From positions 43,076,761-43,140,760 of the forward strand of contig CM067306.1 of assembly GCA_034231615.1 (NCBI GenBank): a stretch of 64,000 nucleotides of DNA, read 5' to 3'. A program made the translations under genes and the position numbers. The notes below the pieces were generated by a model. That model worked only from the letters and a program-made list of their open reading frames with translations, was not told the DNA's origin and searched no databases. Positions 9,170 through 19,990 of the stretch are shown in pieces. The stretch comes from Meghimatium bilineatum. Its lineage: Eukaryota; Mollusca; Gastropoda; Stylommatophora; Philomycidae. Within the stretch, counting starts at the first letter, position 1; every line of letters starts with the position of its first letter.

Positions 9170-10560
9170 ACTCAGAGGGGGTGCAACGGGTCTTGCATTG
9201 CTCTCATGTGGACCCAGGTTTAGCAGATAACCAAGATCCTAAAAGTACATCCTTGTGGTGCTACCTGGAAACAGAAATACTGCTGCTCTTGCTGTCTTCC
9301 TGACTAACACTTTAGGCTTGTGTCCGTGGATACTGCATATAAAATGAGAATTGCCTGCAAAAGGTATGTCCTATGGCATCAACCTGCCATTGGGGGCGAA
9401 GAGAACTCTTCATGTACTAAGCCGCAGAAACTATTAGGTGAGGTGGCCAGTTCCCATCCCTGCCTGTCTTCAATTCCCCCAACTCATTTGCAGCTGAGTT
9501 GACTGGAGGAGTGGTTATGTCAAGTGAGAAATAACAACCTGGATTTTCTATTTGTCCCTAGTTTCGAACCTGGCATGCTGTAAACTGGTGATAGCAAACA
9601 AGCTCACTATCAACAAGGATACTGCGCTGCAAATATCCCCGAGACCTCTATGCCAACACACCTAGCAGCACACAGTGACATAAGACATCTATGCATCACA
9701 TCTTAGTAAGCTAAAAAAGGCAAAAATATTGGATGGGTGGCCAATGTCAATGTTCTGATATGGGTAGATCTTGCCAGGATATGGTGATCCTGAGTACACA
9801 TTGATTCTGGAAAAGGCACCACACGTTAGAGGGCAACTTTGTGTATGTGAAACAATATAGCTGCAAGAAGCTACAATTGTCCAGCACAAGACCAACTGGT
9901 GGAATTGCTGTTCATGCTTGAGAACAGACAGAAGTCCACATGTCAAACAAGTCTGGGCCCAACTCTACTGTCAAGTTTTTCCTAAAGCGGAATATTGCTT
10001 GCAGAGAGAAAAAGTTCAGCACCCGACGGGCATAGGAAACATCTAAGAAAACACATTCTGTTCAGCTCAAGAACGAACTTCTAGTCTCCAGGACTCCTAA
10101 ATGTGTATATACTTAGTCTTGGACGAGGGGTTCATGACAGTGATGAATGGCACCTCAGCTAAAAAGGCGAATAAGTCCAGGCCCAACTCTTCTGTCAAGT
10201 TCTTTCTTAACTGGAACCAGGCATGTGGATGAGAAAAGGTCCAGTACTCGATGGAAAAATACACAATATGTCTAATTACATGAGACAAGTTCATTTGCTG
10301 CGGAATACCTCTTGCAAGATAGACATGAATGACAAACTGCCTCGGTGTAGAGTCAATATACATCCGCCGCCTGGCGGCAGATAGAAAGGCTGTCACAAGC
10401 TAGGGTAGCTCACCCAAAATTTCATGTCATGCCGAAATTGACTGTGCTGGGCCTACATGGCGTATAACGGTAGCACAATGTGCCTATGCTCCCGACAGAA
10501 ATTGCATGAATCTTCATGTTGACTATTAAGGAGCAAATGCAAGAAACAAAATTCTACTTG
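9170..10560 (+). repeat. Long composite repeat family C, with family D insert
   Basis: Two parts (about 9170-9340 and 9690-10560) match 46530-47780. Shared blocks: GGGTGCAACGGGTCTTGCAT, CAGATAACCAAGATCC, ACAGAAATACTGCTGCTC, then GGCCCAACTCTACTGTCAAG, GGCGAATAAGTCCAGGCCCA, GAGACAAGTTCATTTGC, GAGGCTGTCACAAGCTAGGG-like text and AACGGTAGCACAATGTGCC. A family D SINE-like copy (about 9355-9520) and about 170 further bases separate the parts. No protein frame is conserved, so a non-autonomous element is likely. Confidence 0.75.
9355..9520 (+). repeat. SINE-like family D copy
   Basis: AAAGGTATGTCCTATGGCAT, GAAGAGAACTCTTCATGTAC, TAAGCCGCAGAAACTATTAG, GTGAGGTGGCCAGTTCCC and GACTGGAGGAGTGG match the copy at 44035-44215. 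Confidence 0.8.
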
Positions 10561-10830
10561 ATAATTCCCTAATCTAGCATACATTCACTTTGATAGTTGC
10601 CTAATCTAGCATACATTCACTTTGATAGTTGCCCAATCTAGCATACATTCACTTTGATAGTTGCCCAATCTAGCATACATTCACTTTGATAGTTTCCTAA
10701 TCTAGCATACATTCACTTTGATAGTTTCCTAATCTAGTATACATTCACTTTGATAGTTTCCTAATCTAGCATACATTCACTTTGATAGTTTCCTAATCTA
10801 GTATACATTCAATTTGATAGTTGCCTACAC
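10555..10830. repeat. 33-bp minisatellite
   Basis: About eight copies of CTAATCTAGCATACATTCAC plus TTTGATAGTTTCC, with C/T and G/C variants near the unit end. Confidence 0.95.
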
Positions 10831-11219
10831 TAGCTCTTGGCTACCTTATCATTTGTGTACTTTACTGCGACTTCATTAACATTAGTCTAATGTAGCACAT
10901 TTTCCAAGAATCATACCCGAACAAGGTCTCAGTATCCTGCCTGTTAACCGTGTCTTCATCATCCATTCACCTATAACATGTTCAGCTTTTGCTTGATTTT
11001 CCTTGAAAGATGCTGGACTTGAAGCTGAATATGCTAACTGTGAGTATGGGTATGGGAAAGAGGAAGGAGAAGAACACAGTTTTTACTACAAGAATGATTC
11101 AAACTGTTACACGTATGCTAAAAATGGAAATACAACAAAAGAGATTTCTGCGCTGGCATCAATTGCTTTTAACCAAATAAAAAAACATCTGGAAATCAAA
11201 AACAATAAATAAAATTTTT

Positions 11220-11560
11220 AACGAAACTATGACTAGTTAGTTAGCTGTCGGATTATTATCACTGCAAAATGGACACTTCCAGAGTTGCTCCAATCTCTCC
11301 CTGGGTATATCCGCAATTACACTTCTGCTGACAGTACTGATCCTCTGCTGGTTGTCCATCATTCTTCTGCGCTTTCCAAAATGTTCACTTTTAGCAAAAC
11401 CGCATTTAAAACCCTTATTTTAATCCTGGACATTGAAAAGGAATCATCATCCACACTAGTCTCCCTCTCGCATGCTATATCTCTTATGGAGTTAAAAACG
11501 TCAGCTCGATCCATTGCCCAGTCGCCACAATCATGCATGACGCCAGTTGATCTGCTCTTT
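11220..11560 (-). mobile_element. 3' end of an unnamed transposable element
   Basis: Minus-strand frames read SVDDDSFSMSRIKIRVLNAV, RMMDNQQRIST, then RERLEQLWKCPFCSDNNPTA followed by a stop and TAACTAACTAG. The same pattern occurs at 19738-19990 on the plus strand. Conserved codons with shared frames between two dispersed decayed copies point to the C-terminal end of a transposon protein. I do not recognise the family. Confidence 0.6.
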
Positions 11561-11744
11561 CAATTCCCTTAAACACCCACATGTTCCGACACGAAAAAAA
11601 TAAATGTTGCTACTTTCAAACTCGCCTTTCTCAAGGTCTCAATCCACTGTTCATAAATGAGACCCACTTGTACCTTTCTAATTATACTCATAGAGTAACT
11701 CAAGATGCAGACTCGTGTTACTTTCTGTGTACTGTTCAACTCCA

Positions 11745-12090
11745 ATGTGGTATCCATGTTGACATACAGTTGTGAAAGTTGGAAAATGACAAATGCACTA
11801 GAGAAGAAATTGAATTAATTTGAAAATAAATGTCTTAGAAAACTCTTAAATATTGGTTGGGAAGAAATCAAGTCAAAGATGCTAGTAAGAGAAGACACCA
11901 AACAACAATATGCTTCTACAACAATAAGAAGAAAACAATGGACTTATATTAGACATGTACTTAGAATGAATAGCCACTACAAGTATTAATTGTACCAGAT
12001 GGCAAAAGAAAAAGAGGAAGACCAAGAAAGACTCTTTGCAGAACAACCATAAAAGAGGGTATAACTATGGGTCTCAACAACATACAAGAA
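11745..12090 (+). pseudogene. LINE reverse transcriptase C-terminal fragment
   Basis: Frames read LTYSCESWKMTNALEKKLN, then FENKCLRKLLNIGWEE, RRKQWTYIRHVLRMN and KEKEEDQERLFAE. This is the usual end of an RTE-like ORF2 (YGCE.W, FE.KC.R..L.I.W, W..GH.LRM, RGRP...). In-frame stops show it is inactive. Confidence 0.75.
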
Positions 12091-12289
12091 ATACACACAA
12101 CAGCATCACATCGTTCGAACTGAAGAACTCTGGTTTCTGCCCTATGCACTGTGTTCGGGGTTGAAGGAGCACTGATAGATATATATTAAAGCTACAGTTA
12201 AGTTGAGTTATGAGACAGCATCATAAAACATAGTGTTACTTATAAATGCTCCGATGTCCGGCCAATGATTAGAAATTGCCTACCTAGTA

Positions 12290-12390
12290 TTAACCCCACC
12301 TAATGGATTCTGCGGCTTGTAGAGTTATCTTCATTCCTGATGGCAGGATACTGCCATGAGACTACCTTTATCTTAACTAGTATCACCTTC
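12290..12390 (-). repeat. SINE-like family D fragment
   Basis: The reverse complement gives GATAAAGGTAGTCTCATGGC, GAATGAAGATAACTCTAC, AAGCCGCAG and ATTAGGTGGGGTT, matching the start of the copy at 44035. Confidence 0.8.
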
Positions 12391-12395
12391 AGCAT

Positions 12396-12620
12396 TTGAT
12401 CAGACAATGGTCAGCTAAGAAAACTAATGTAGAGGTCATCAGGGATACCTGCTGGAGTGAAGAGACTAGCAATAATTTGAGTCAAGACAACCATGGCTTA
12501 GATGCGTTTGTTTTCGGTCAGGAGAGAGGTGAAAGTTTCAGTCAGGATGGAGTGTTCAGTAAGGAGGGAATTTTCTGTAATGAGGCAGTCTTCAGTAAGG
12601 AGAAAGCTTTTACCTTATAA
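12396..12620 (+). other. Short open frame beginning in a LINE scrap
   Basis: 75-codon frame. Its first residues (WSAKKTNVEVI) match the LINE stretch WTARKTNIEVL at 42800. The rest repeats a motif (FSQDG.FSKEG.FCNEA.FSKE) from a short degenerate tandem duplication. I do not regard it as a gene. Confidence 0.4.
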
Positions 12621-12923
12621 AAAAGGTATTCTCATATTTTCTTTAGTTTCGATGAGAAATTTTATGATCCTTTTGTAACAAATTGTAAAGGGAAAGGCAA
12701 AATTTCTAGAACTAAAAGTCATTTTCTGATTTACTACGGAGAGGAGCTTGAGCTATCCAACTCTTTAGTACATGAAAAAAAGCAGAACATGAACGTTTAA
12801 CACCAGAATGATCAAGTGTAGAAGAGACAGTAGTACAAAGAGAGATCTTGCTGGATATGTAGTTAACATGGCATGGGAGAACTTATTAACACAAAGGTTG
12901 TGAAGAAACATGATTGTCCATGC

Positions 12924-13150
12924 CAGTGATTCTCAATGTGGGTCATATATCTTCCCCACCCCCTCCTTGGGGACAATGGAGACTTGCATGGGGTCACAAA
13001 GAAAATTTTGAAATTGAGGGGACACAGACCCATTCAGAAGGGCCACTGGATGGTAACTACTTGAGTTTTCATTCTAGGCACCATGAAGGGTCATGGAAGA
13101 AAACTTGTTTAAAAACAGAAATATGAGTTAAAAATTATTGATAACCACTG
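12924..13150. mobile_element. hAT-like MITE
   Basis: Starts CAGTGATTCTCAATGTGGG and ends with the inverted form ATTGATAACCACTG. CAGTGGTTCTCAA is the terminal repeat seen in many hAT (Charlie-type) elements. Flanking octamers GTCCATGC and ACTTATGC share their last four bases and differ only by transitions, as a decayed 8-bp target duplication would. 227 bases, no coding capacity. Confidence 0.7.
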
Positions 13151-13379
13151 ACTTATGCCATTTGTCATGGTACATGATTGATTGGGCTATGCTTGATCTG
13201 AACAAATATTGAGGTTAGAAATGTGTAATCCTAAAACTCAAATGTCTTCTTGATTGATCTAGCCTCAAGTTATGGGCATCAAAGCAGATCTGGGCAAATG
13301 AAAGTAGTCAATATAATTTGACCACATCACTTCCAGCTAGTCGCCAATTGAAGACAAATATGGGCATAACCCGGTCTTC

Positions 13380-13465
13380 CTATAAGCTTCAATGGTGTTA
13401 ATACCAATGGTATTTTACCAATGATGTTACCAACATTGTTATTAATGTTACCAACATTGTTATGG
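13380..13465. repeat. Degenerate GTTACCAA tandem repeat
   Basis: Copies of a unit near GATGTTACCAACATTGTTAT. Related runs lie at 14080-14110 and 14275-14335, so the same array appears broken up by the family E and G repeats. Confidence 0.75.
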
Positions 13466-14078
13466 TTGGTTGGTTGCTGATCCAGCGGTCCATGGGCTCA
13501 TGCCCTTTGACCTAATGCCATTATATTGCTGGGAAGTCTGTGGATTTTTGACCCACCCCGGGACAGAACCAGAGAATAACTATCACACCTCCAGGAAGGT
13601 AGGTTTCAACCTATGCAGTGCTCCTAGCCACTGTAGCCAAGATAGGGTTCACTGTGCTCATTCCCCGCCACCAATTGACTACTGGTTATGCCGAACTTCT
13701 CTATTGCTCCAGGCATGCAACCAAATGTTCAAATGCAAGTCAAAAGGATTGTCACGTCCTGAGTCACTGTGCCTCTATGATGGGTTTCAGCCATAGGAAA
13801 AAACAGTGCTGTCAGTTTCCTCCTCCCCAGTGCTGCACATTACATCTCTGGCTTCCTCCCAACGGCAGAGGGTGCATACATATATATTCAGGTAAACATG
13901 AAACACATTACAATAGCAAAATAAAAGTATAATTGTATAGATGACGTGCTATGAAGCTTCTATAACAAGATAACTTCAATATAACGGCATGTCATCCACT
14001 GAGGTTTTCTGTTGCATGGGTGGTATGTCTAGTGGGCCATTGGTGAGACCCACAGACGCAACCACATGATGCGTACCA
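13465..14078 (+). repeat. Dispersed repeat family E
   Basis: GTTGGTTGCTGATCCAGCGG at the start also occurs at 54798. The end (about 13935-14078: TTGTATAGATGACGTGCTAT, CACTGAGGTTTTCTGTTGCA, GGGCCATTGGTGAGACCCAC) occurs inverted at 22360-22530. Overlapping open frames of about 105 codons lie inside, but their translations look like no domain. Confidence 0.65.
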
Positions 14079-14108
14079 ACACTGTTATCAATGATGTTAA
14101 AATTGATG

Positions 14109-14275
14109 GGAAATAATCAAATTAATAATCACATGGGGGGGGGGGGGGGGGGTACACATTCTAAAGCAGAATGCATCTGTATGCCTAGCCTGGGTAATTG
14201 TTAAGAGCATTTTGTTTTAGGTCGTTGTAGGTTCAGACAACTGGGCCTGCAGAGATGCTTTTGCTGGGTCAGATT
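14109..14275 (+). repeat. Dispersed repeat G, copy 1
   Basis: Shares GGGAAATAATCAAATTAATA, ATCACA, a G run, GTACACATTCTAAA, TGCATCTGTATGCCTA, CTGGGTAATTGTTAAGAGCA with 16592-16715. This copy has a longer G run (about 19) and an extra 40 bases. Confidence 0.85.
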
Positions 14276-14344
14276 GTTACCAACGTTGTTACCAATGATA
14301 TTACCAATCTTGTTATCAATAGTGTTACTAATAAACTTTATCTA

Positions 14345-15627
14345 CGAGGCGTGTTCAAATGAAAACGGGACTTGTTACACCACGCGTGATAGAGCGCACT
14401 GATATTGATGACATTTTGCACTAGTAATGAGTATCCAATAATTTACATACGGTCACGTGTTCATCTTCCCAGCATGCATATGTGCTGCAGAAGACTGTTA
14501 ACAATATGGCGGGTGTGATTCCGAACCCGTCCAAAGTGAATCAGCGTGCTGTGATCCAGTTTCTTTCATTTGAAGGATGTCAAGCAGTAGACATTCATCG
14601 GAGAATGAAGGCAGCATATGGTGACAAATGTTTGTCGAGGACCAGAGTGATGGAGTGGGTGCGTATGTTTAAAGACGGACGTGAGTTAACGGCAGATCTT
14701 GCACGGCCAGGTCAGGCGCATATTGTTGCAACAGAAGAAGCCATAGTCGTGCTTGATAAAGCAGTACTGACTGACCGTCGTCGGAGCATTCGTTCGCTTG
14801 CAGAAGAATTCCATATGTCAATTGGGACAGCCCACATGGTTGTTCGGAAGAAATTGAACTATCGGAAGGTGTGTTCACAGTGGGTCCCACGGATGTTGAC
14901 TGACCACCATAAGGAAGAACGGATGGGGTGGAGTTTGAACCACCTGATGCGTTACAGGGCAGAGGGTGATGCATTTCTGTTGAGCATTGTGGCATTTGGG
15001 TTCACCAAAACCCAAAAAATTCAAGACACAGGTTTCTGCTGGGAAGGTTATGGTGACTGCATTTTTTGACCATGAAGGGCTTTTGTTGACTGATTTTAAG
15101 GAACCTGGTGTCAACATCAATGCCGCCCATTATAAAGACACTTTAGACAAGCTGCATAAGGCCATCAAGGCTAAGCGACCAGGCAGACTTTCTCAAGGTG
15201 TGATTCTTCTCCACGACAACGCTCGTCCGCACGTCGCAAAAATTGTGCAGGAAACATTGGCAAAGAAGAATTGGGAAGTTCTTCATCACCCAGCCTATAG
15301 TCCCGATTTATCCCCGTGTGATTTCCATTTGTTTGGACCGTTGAAGAAAGCACTAAAGGGACAGCGATTCAACAGCGCCGCAGACGTGAAGACAGCGGTG
15401 ACCACATGGTTCAGAGAACAGCCACGCAACTTTTTCTCGGACGGCATTCGACGTCTACCTAAACAGTGGGATGCTTGCCTAAATGCATACGGAGATTTTT
15501 TCTGATGAACCCAGGTGCATTCTTATTCACAAGTGGTTGCTTTGTTCAATTCCGTTGAAAATATTAAATTGCGTATGATACTTTTTAAATAAATCCACAA
15601 GTCCCGTTTTCATTTGAACACGCCTCG
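14345..15627 (+). mobile_element. Mariner transposon, near intact
   Basis: Perfect 31-bp terminal inverted repeats (14345-14375 and 15597-15627) beginning CGAGGCGTGTTCAAATGAAA, flanked by TA on each side (14343-14344 and 15628-15629), the target duplication of Tc1/mariner elements. Length 1283 bp, the usual mariner size. Identical ends suggest a recent insertion, but the transposase has an internal deletion, so this copy could only move with enzyme supplied from elsewhere. It sits in the minus-strand gene region just downstream of exon 15961-16141. Confidence 0.95.
14506..15505 (+). pseudogene. Mariner transposase with internal deletion
   Basis: Start chosen at the first ATG (14506, MAGVIPNPSKVNQ); the frame upstream has no ATG. 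Frame 1 runs through the helix-turn-helix DNA-binding part (QRAVIQFLSFEGC, RRSIRSLAEEFHMSIGTAH) to LLSIV near 14988. The reading then has to shift to continue as WHLGSPKPKKFKTQ in frame 2 and reaches the stop at 15503-15505. Between them the block around TGDE, which carries the first catalytic Asp, is missing (about 60 bases by comparison with the family). The second Asp (LLHDNARPH) and third (YSPDLSPCDFHLFGP) remain with 34 residues between, the DD34D spacing of mariner. The protein should be inactive. Confidence 0.93.
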
Positions 15628-15960
15628 TACTTGATGTAATAGAAACCAACCAAAAAAAAATCAGTATTCTGAGAAACGTACATGGGAAGTTTTCTTCCCA
15701 AAGTCGTAACCTTCGATAACAGTTACCATGTTGATCCGACAGACTGACATTGTGCTTGAACTAGTTACGGGCATGTTATGGGTGGGCGGAACAACAAAGA
15801 AACCTGTCGCAAGGGTCAGAGTTGTGCCCTAATGTCGACGTCTGTTTCAGTGGCAACACAATCGAGTCAGATGTCTGCTGGAACAGAGGGCGGAACACTT
15901 ATGGGAATGCCCCTGTGCTGTGAGGCCAGTTTCTAATCAAGAATCTACAGGGGAACTTAC
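15628..15960. other. Sequence between mariner and exon
   Basis: About 330 bases of intron or spacer with nothing recognised apart from the TA duplicate at its left edge. Confidence 0.5.
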
Positions 15961-16141
15961 CCGTAAGTCTTTCACCCATGTAATAAGTAGGTCAAATAGT
16001 TCCTGCTTGCAGACTAATGTCTCTGGATGATGGTAATATGACTTAAGTTTTATCATAATTGTGGATGCTGCTGAAGGCAGATTTTCTTCCTTTATTTCCA
16101 GGTGACTTGATTTGAATGTGTTCTCTACATGTTGTAGCAAC
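15961..16141 (-). CDS. Exon, nucleotidyltransferase C-terminal region
   Basis: Minus-strand acceptor TACCACAG, 181 bases, donor GTAAGT after CTTACGG. It reads LLQHVENTFKSSHLEIKEEN, LPSAASTIMIKLKSYYHH, PETLVCKQELFDLLITWVKD, LR. RlaP-type proteins end with a similar P....REAVD.LL...R helix. The first base completes an AGG codon with the two bases left by exon 21976-22099. It ends in phase 0, while exon 8474-8649 needs phase 1, so another exon or a gene boundary lies between. Confidence 0.78.
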
Positions 16142-16204
16142 CTGTGGTATGAAGTCAGTGTATGTGTTGATTTTTACCTGCTTGCATGTTTCTTCTTTCT
16201 CTTT

Positions 16205-16390
16205 TGTGTTTACTCTAGGAGATGGTCATTTGTGTTTACTCTGGGAGATGACCTTTTTACTCTATGAGATAGCCTTTTTACTCTATGAGATAGCCTTTTT
16301 ACTCTATGAGATAGCCTTTTAACTCTAGGAGATAGCCTTTTTACTCTAGGAGATGACCTTTTTTTTTTACTCTAGGAGATGGCCGTTTTT
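16205..16390. repeat. 21-bp minisatellite
   Basis: Eight or nine copies of TTTTTACTCTATGAGATAGCC, with the outer copies diverged (CTAGGAGATGGCC). It lies just upstream (minus-strand sense) of exon 15961-16141. Confidence 0.92.
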
Positions 16391-16591
16391 GTTTAGTCTA
16401 GTGTGTATGGTCTCCCGCCCCCAAGTGACTTTCCCTTGGCAATGTTTCTCAGTTTATATTTATTCTTTATTAATTTTAATATAAATTTATTAAGGGCTAG
16501 CTATGTAAAACAAAACCTCTCCTAACCCAACTCTAAAAAAATTAACAGTTTAATTAATAATTAATAAATATCAATTGGCAAACATTGTCAA

Positions 16592-16715
16592 GGGAAATAA
16601 TCAAATTAATAATCACACAAGGGGGTGTGGTACACGTTCTAAACACAATGCATTTGTATGCCTAAACTGGGTAATTGTTAAGAGCATTTTGTTAAGATAT
16701 TTGCTGGGCCAAACT
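16592..16715 (+). repeat. Dispersed repeat G, copy 2
   Basis: Second copy of the segment at 14109-14275, with a short G run (GGGGGTGTGG). The two copies lie on either side of the mariner insertion in the same orientation. Confidence 0.85.
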
Positions 16716-16759
16716 GTTGTTCTATGAACAGTGAATTTGGGGCAATCATGTAGTTTGTA

Positions 16760-16845
16760 ATCTTGTGTCTGTGTTGTTGATCCACAGATGAAGTCTGCAG
16801 ATCTGGTGTCTGTGTTTTTGATCCACAGATGAAGTCTGCTGAATC
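16760..16845. repeat. Two-copy direct repeat, about 43 bp
   Basis: GTGTCTGTGTTGTTGATCCA with CAGATGAAGTCTGCAG and then GTGTCTGTGTTTTTGATCCA with CAGATGAAGTCTGCTG. Confidence 0.9.
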
Positions 16846-17046
16846 GCTGTTGCAGATTCAGTTTAAGTGTCCCTTGTACAGCAGTAGTCTGGTCTCAGTC
16901 AAAAATATTTTGACTTGTTCATTTGTATTCAATTTGTTAATGTTATTGTGTTCAGTTTTGTAGTTTCTGTTCTTTTCATTAAAGTTGCACATACAGGTAA
17001 GTATGTCAATCATAAAGTTTTATCTTGAGCAGGTTAATAGAACTGA

Positions 17047-19379
17047 TATCATCTTACTTCATACAACCTTATAGTTTCATATATATTTCATCTTACTTCA
17101 TACAACCGTATAGTTTCATATATATTTCATCTTACTTCATACAACCGTATAGTTTCATATATATTTCATCTTACTTCATACAACCTTATAGTTTCATATA
17201 TATTTCATCTTACTTCATACAACCGTATAGTTTCATATATATTTCATCTTACTTCATACAACCTTATAGTTTCATATATATTTCATCTTACTTCATACAA
17301 CCGTATAGTTTCATATATATTTCATCTTACTTCATACAACCGTATAGTTTCATATATATTTCATCTTACTTCATACAACCTTATAGTTTCATATATATTT
17401 CATTTTACTTCATACAACCGTATAGTTTCATATATATTTCATCTTACTTCATACAACCGTATAGTTTCATATATATTTCATCTTACTTCATACAGCCTTA
17501 TAGTTTCATATATATTTCATCTTACTTCATACAACCGTATAGTTTCATATATATTTCATCTTACTTCATACAGCCTTATAGTTTCATATATATTTCATCT
17601 TACTTCATACAACCGTATAGTTTCATATATATTTCATCTTACTTCATACAACCGTATAGTTTCATATATATTTCATCTTACTTCATACAACCGTATAGTT
17701 TCATATATATTTCATCTTACTTCATACAACCTTATAGTTTCATATATATTTCATCTTACTTCATACAACCGTATAGTTTCATATATATTTCATCTTACTT
17801 CATACAACCGTATAGTTTCATATATATTTCATCTTACTTCATACAACCGTATAGTTTCATATATATTTCATCTTACTTCATACAACCTTATAGTTTCATA
17901 TATATTTCATCTTACTTCATACAACCGTATAGTTTCATATATATTTCATCTTACTTCATACAACCGTATAGTTTCATATATATTTCATCTTACTTCATAC
18001 AACCGTATAGTTTCATATATATTTCATCTTACTTCATACAACCGTATAGTTTCATATATATTTCATCTTACTTCATACAACCGTATAGTTTCATATATAT
18101 TTCATCTTACTTCATACAACCTTATAGTTTCATATATATTTCATCTTACTTCATACAACCGTATAGTTTCATATATATTTCATCTTACTTCATACAACCG
18201 TATAGTTTCATATATATTTCATCTTACTTCATACAACCTTATAGTTTCATATATATTTCATCTTACTTCATACAACCTTATAGTTTCATATATATTTCAT
18301 CTTACTTCATACAACCGTATAGTTTCATATATATTTCATCTTACTTCATACAACCTTATAGTTTCATATATATTTCATCTTACTTCATACAACCGTATAG
18401 TTTCATATATATTTCATCTTACTTCATACAACCGTATAGTTTCATATATATTTCATCTTACTTCATACAACCTTATAGTTTCATATATATTTCATCTTAC
18501 TTCATACAACCGTATAGTTTCATATATATTTCATCTTACTTCATACAACCGTATAGTTTCATATATATTTCATCTTACTTCATACAACCTTATAGTTTCA
18601 TATATATTTCATCTTACTTCATACAACCTTATAGTTTCATATATATTTCATCTTACTTCATACAACCGTATAGTTTCATATATATTTCATCTTACTTCAT
18701 ACAACCTTATAGTTTCATATATATTTCATCTTACTTCATACAACCGTATAGTTTCATATATATTTCATCTTACTTCATACAACCGTATAGTTTCATATAT
18801 ATTTCATCTTACTTCATACAACCTTATAGTTTCATATATATTTCATCTTACTTCATACAACCGTATAGTTTCATATATATTTCATCTTACTTCATACAAC
18901 CGTATAGTTTCATATATATTTCATCTTACTTCATACAACCGTATAGTTTCATATATATTTCATCTTACTTCATACAACCTTATAGTTTCATATATATTTC
19001 ATCTTACTTCATACAACCTTATAGTTTCATATATATTTCATCTTACTTCATACAACCGTATAGTTTCATATATATTTCATCTTACTTCATACAACCGTAT
19101 AGTTTCATATATATTTCATCTTACTTCATACAACCGTATAGTTTCATATATATTTCATCTTACTTCATACAACCGTATAGTTTCATATATATTTCATCTT
19201 ACTTCATACAACCGTATAGTTTCATATATATTTCATCTTACTTCATACAACCGTATAGTTTCATATATATTTCATCTTACTTCATACAACCGTATAGTTT
19301 CATATATATTTCATCTTACTTCATACAACCGTATAGTTTCATATATATTTCATCTTACTTCATACAACCGTATAGTTTC
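17047..19379. repeat. 39-bp satellite-like array, about 60 copies
   Basis: Unit reads TTTCATCTTACTTCATACAA then CCGTATAGTTTCATATATA. Copies are almost identical; the main variation is CCGTATAG against CCTTATAG. Rarer variants are one CATTTTAC copy near 17401 and two ACAGCC copies near 17500 and 17570. Because 39 is a multiple of three and one frame has no stop, the array reads as a 13-residue repeat of ISSYFIQPYSFIY. That frame opens at a TTG rather than an ATG, so I do not call a gene. The array lies in the intron between exons 21976-22099 and 15961-16141. Confidence 0.97.
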
Positions 19380-19589
19380 TCAGTCTTTTTTCAATAGGCC
19401 TACACAGTGAAGTTTCTATATATTATGTTAACACTTTTTGCCAATCAAAAACTGTTGCAAATTCAGGGACCCACTCCTACTTAATCTTGTAATACAAATA
19501 CATCAACACCCACTTTTTTTTTTTACTGAAATAGTATGAATAAAAATATATAATCTTTAGAAAAAATTTATCAAAATTCAAACAATTTC

Positions 19590-19720
19590 ATTGGCATATA
19601 AGAGCAGTATTGTTAACACTAACTGTTATCAAATCCCCCCCCCCCACCTCTCAACAAATGTCAAACTTGTTCAGACCCCATTCCCCCTTAATTATTGTAT
19701 TTTATGGACAGCCCTGAGCT
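19590..19720. repeat. Dispersed repeat K fragment
   Basis: C-rich text (AAATCCCCCCCCCCCACC, GTCAAACTTGTTCAGACCCC, TTTATGGACAGCCC) is paralleled at about 43640-43695 (C run, TCATAATTTATGGACAGCCC) and 48460-48530. Family not recognised. Confidence 0.5.
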
Positions 19721-19737
19721 GATGGTTCTTGTAGCTC

Positions 19738-19990
19738 ATGGGAAAACGTACAACAAATGACTGTATAAGTGATGATGATTCTTGTTCCATGACTAGAATA
19801 AAGGAATTTGGTTTGAAATGTGGTGTCGCTAGAAAGGAGTGGATCCATGGGCAAGAAAGAATGACGATCAATCAGCTACATACTGGGACCGTCCGTCAAC
19901 GTGTAATGGCGACAACACTCAAGGAGAGATCTGAGCACCTATGGACTTCTCCGGAGTGCAGTGATGATGATTCAACGACTAACTAACTAA
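19738..19990 (+). mobile_element. 3' end of an unnamed transposable element
   Basis: Open from 19738 to the stop at 19984. It reads SDDDSCSMTRIKEFGLKCG, RMTINQLHTGTVRQRVMATT and ERSEHLWTSPECSDDDSTTN, then CTAACTAACTAACTAATA. It pairs with the inverted copy at 11220-11560. The ACTA repeats after the stop look like a retrotransposon 3' tail. Family not recognised. Confidence 0.6.

Noticed and set aside
10555-10830. CRISPR-like array
   Set aside because: Contiguous 33-bp tandem units without spacers.
13470-13932. Overlapping 108- and 104-codon frames
   Set aside because: They lie inside dispersed repeat E, and neither shows a domain or splice signals.
14669-14995. 108-codon minus-strand frame
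   Set aside because: Shadow of the mariner transposase on the opposite strand.
15937-16140. 67-codon frame with its own start Met
   Set aside because: The first codon is TTG inside an exon that begins at 16141 with an acceptor; the tail VSSPVDS is intron.
17025-19397. 790-codon open frame as a repetitive protein gene
   Set aside because: It starts at TTG with no ATG, consists entirely of the 39-bp array, and stays open only because 39 is a multiple of three.
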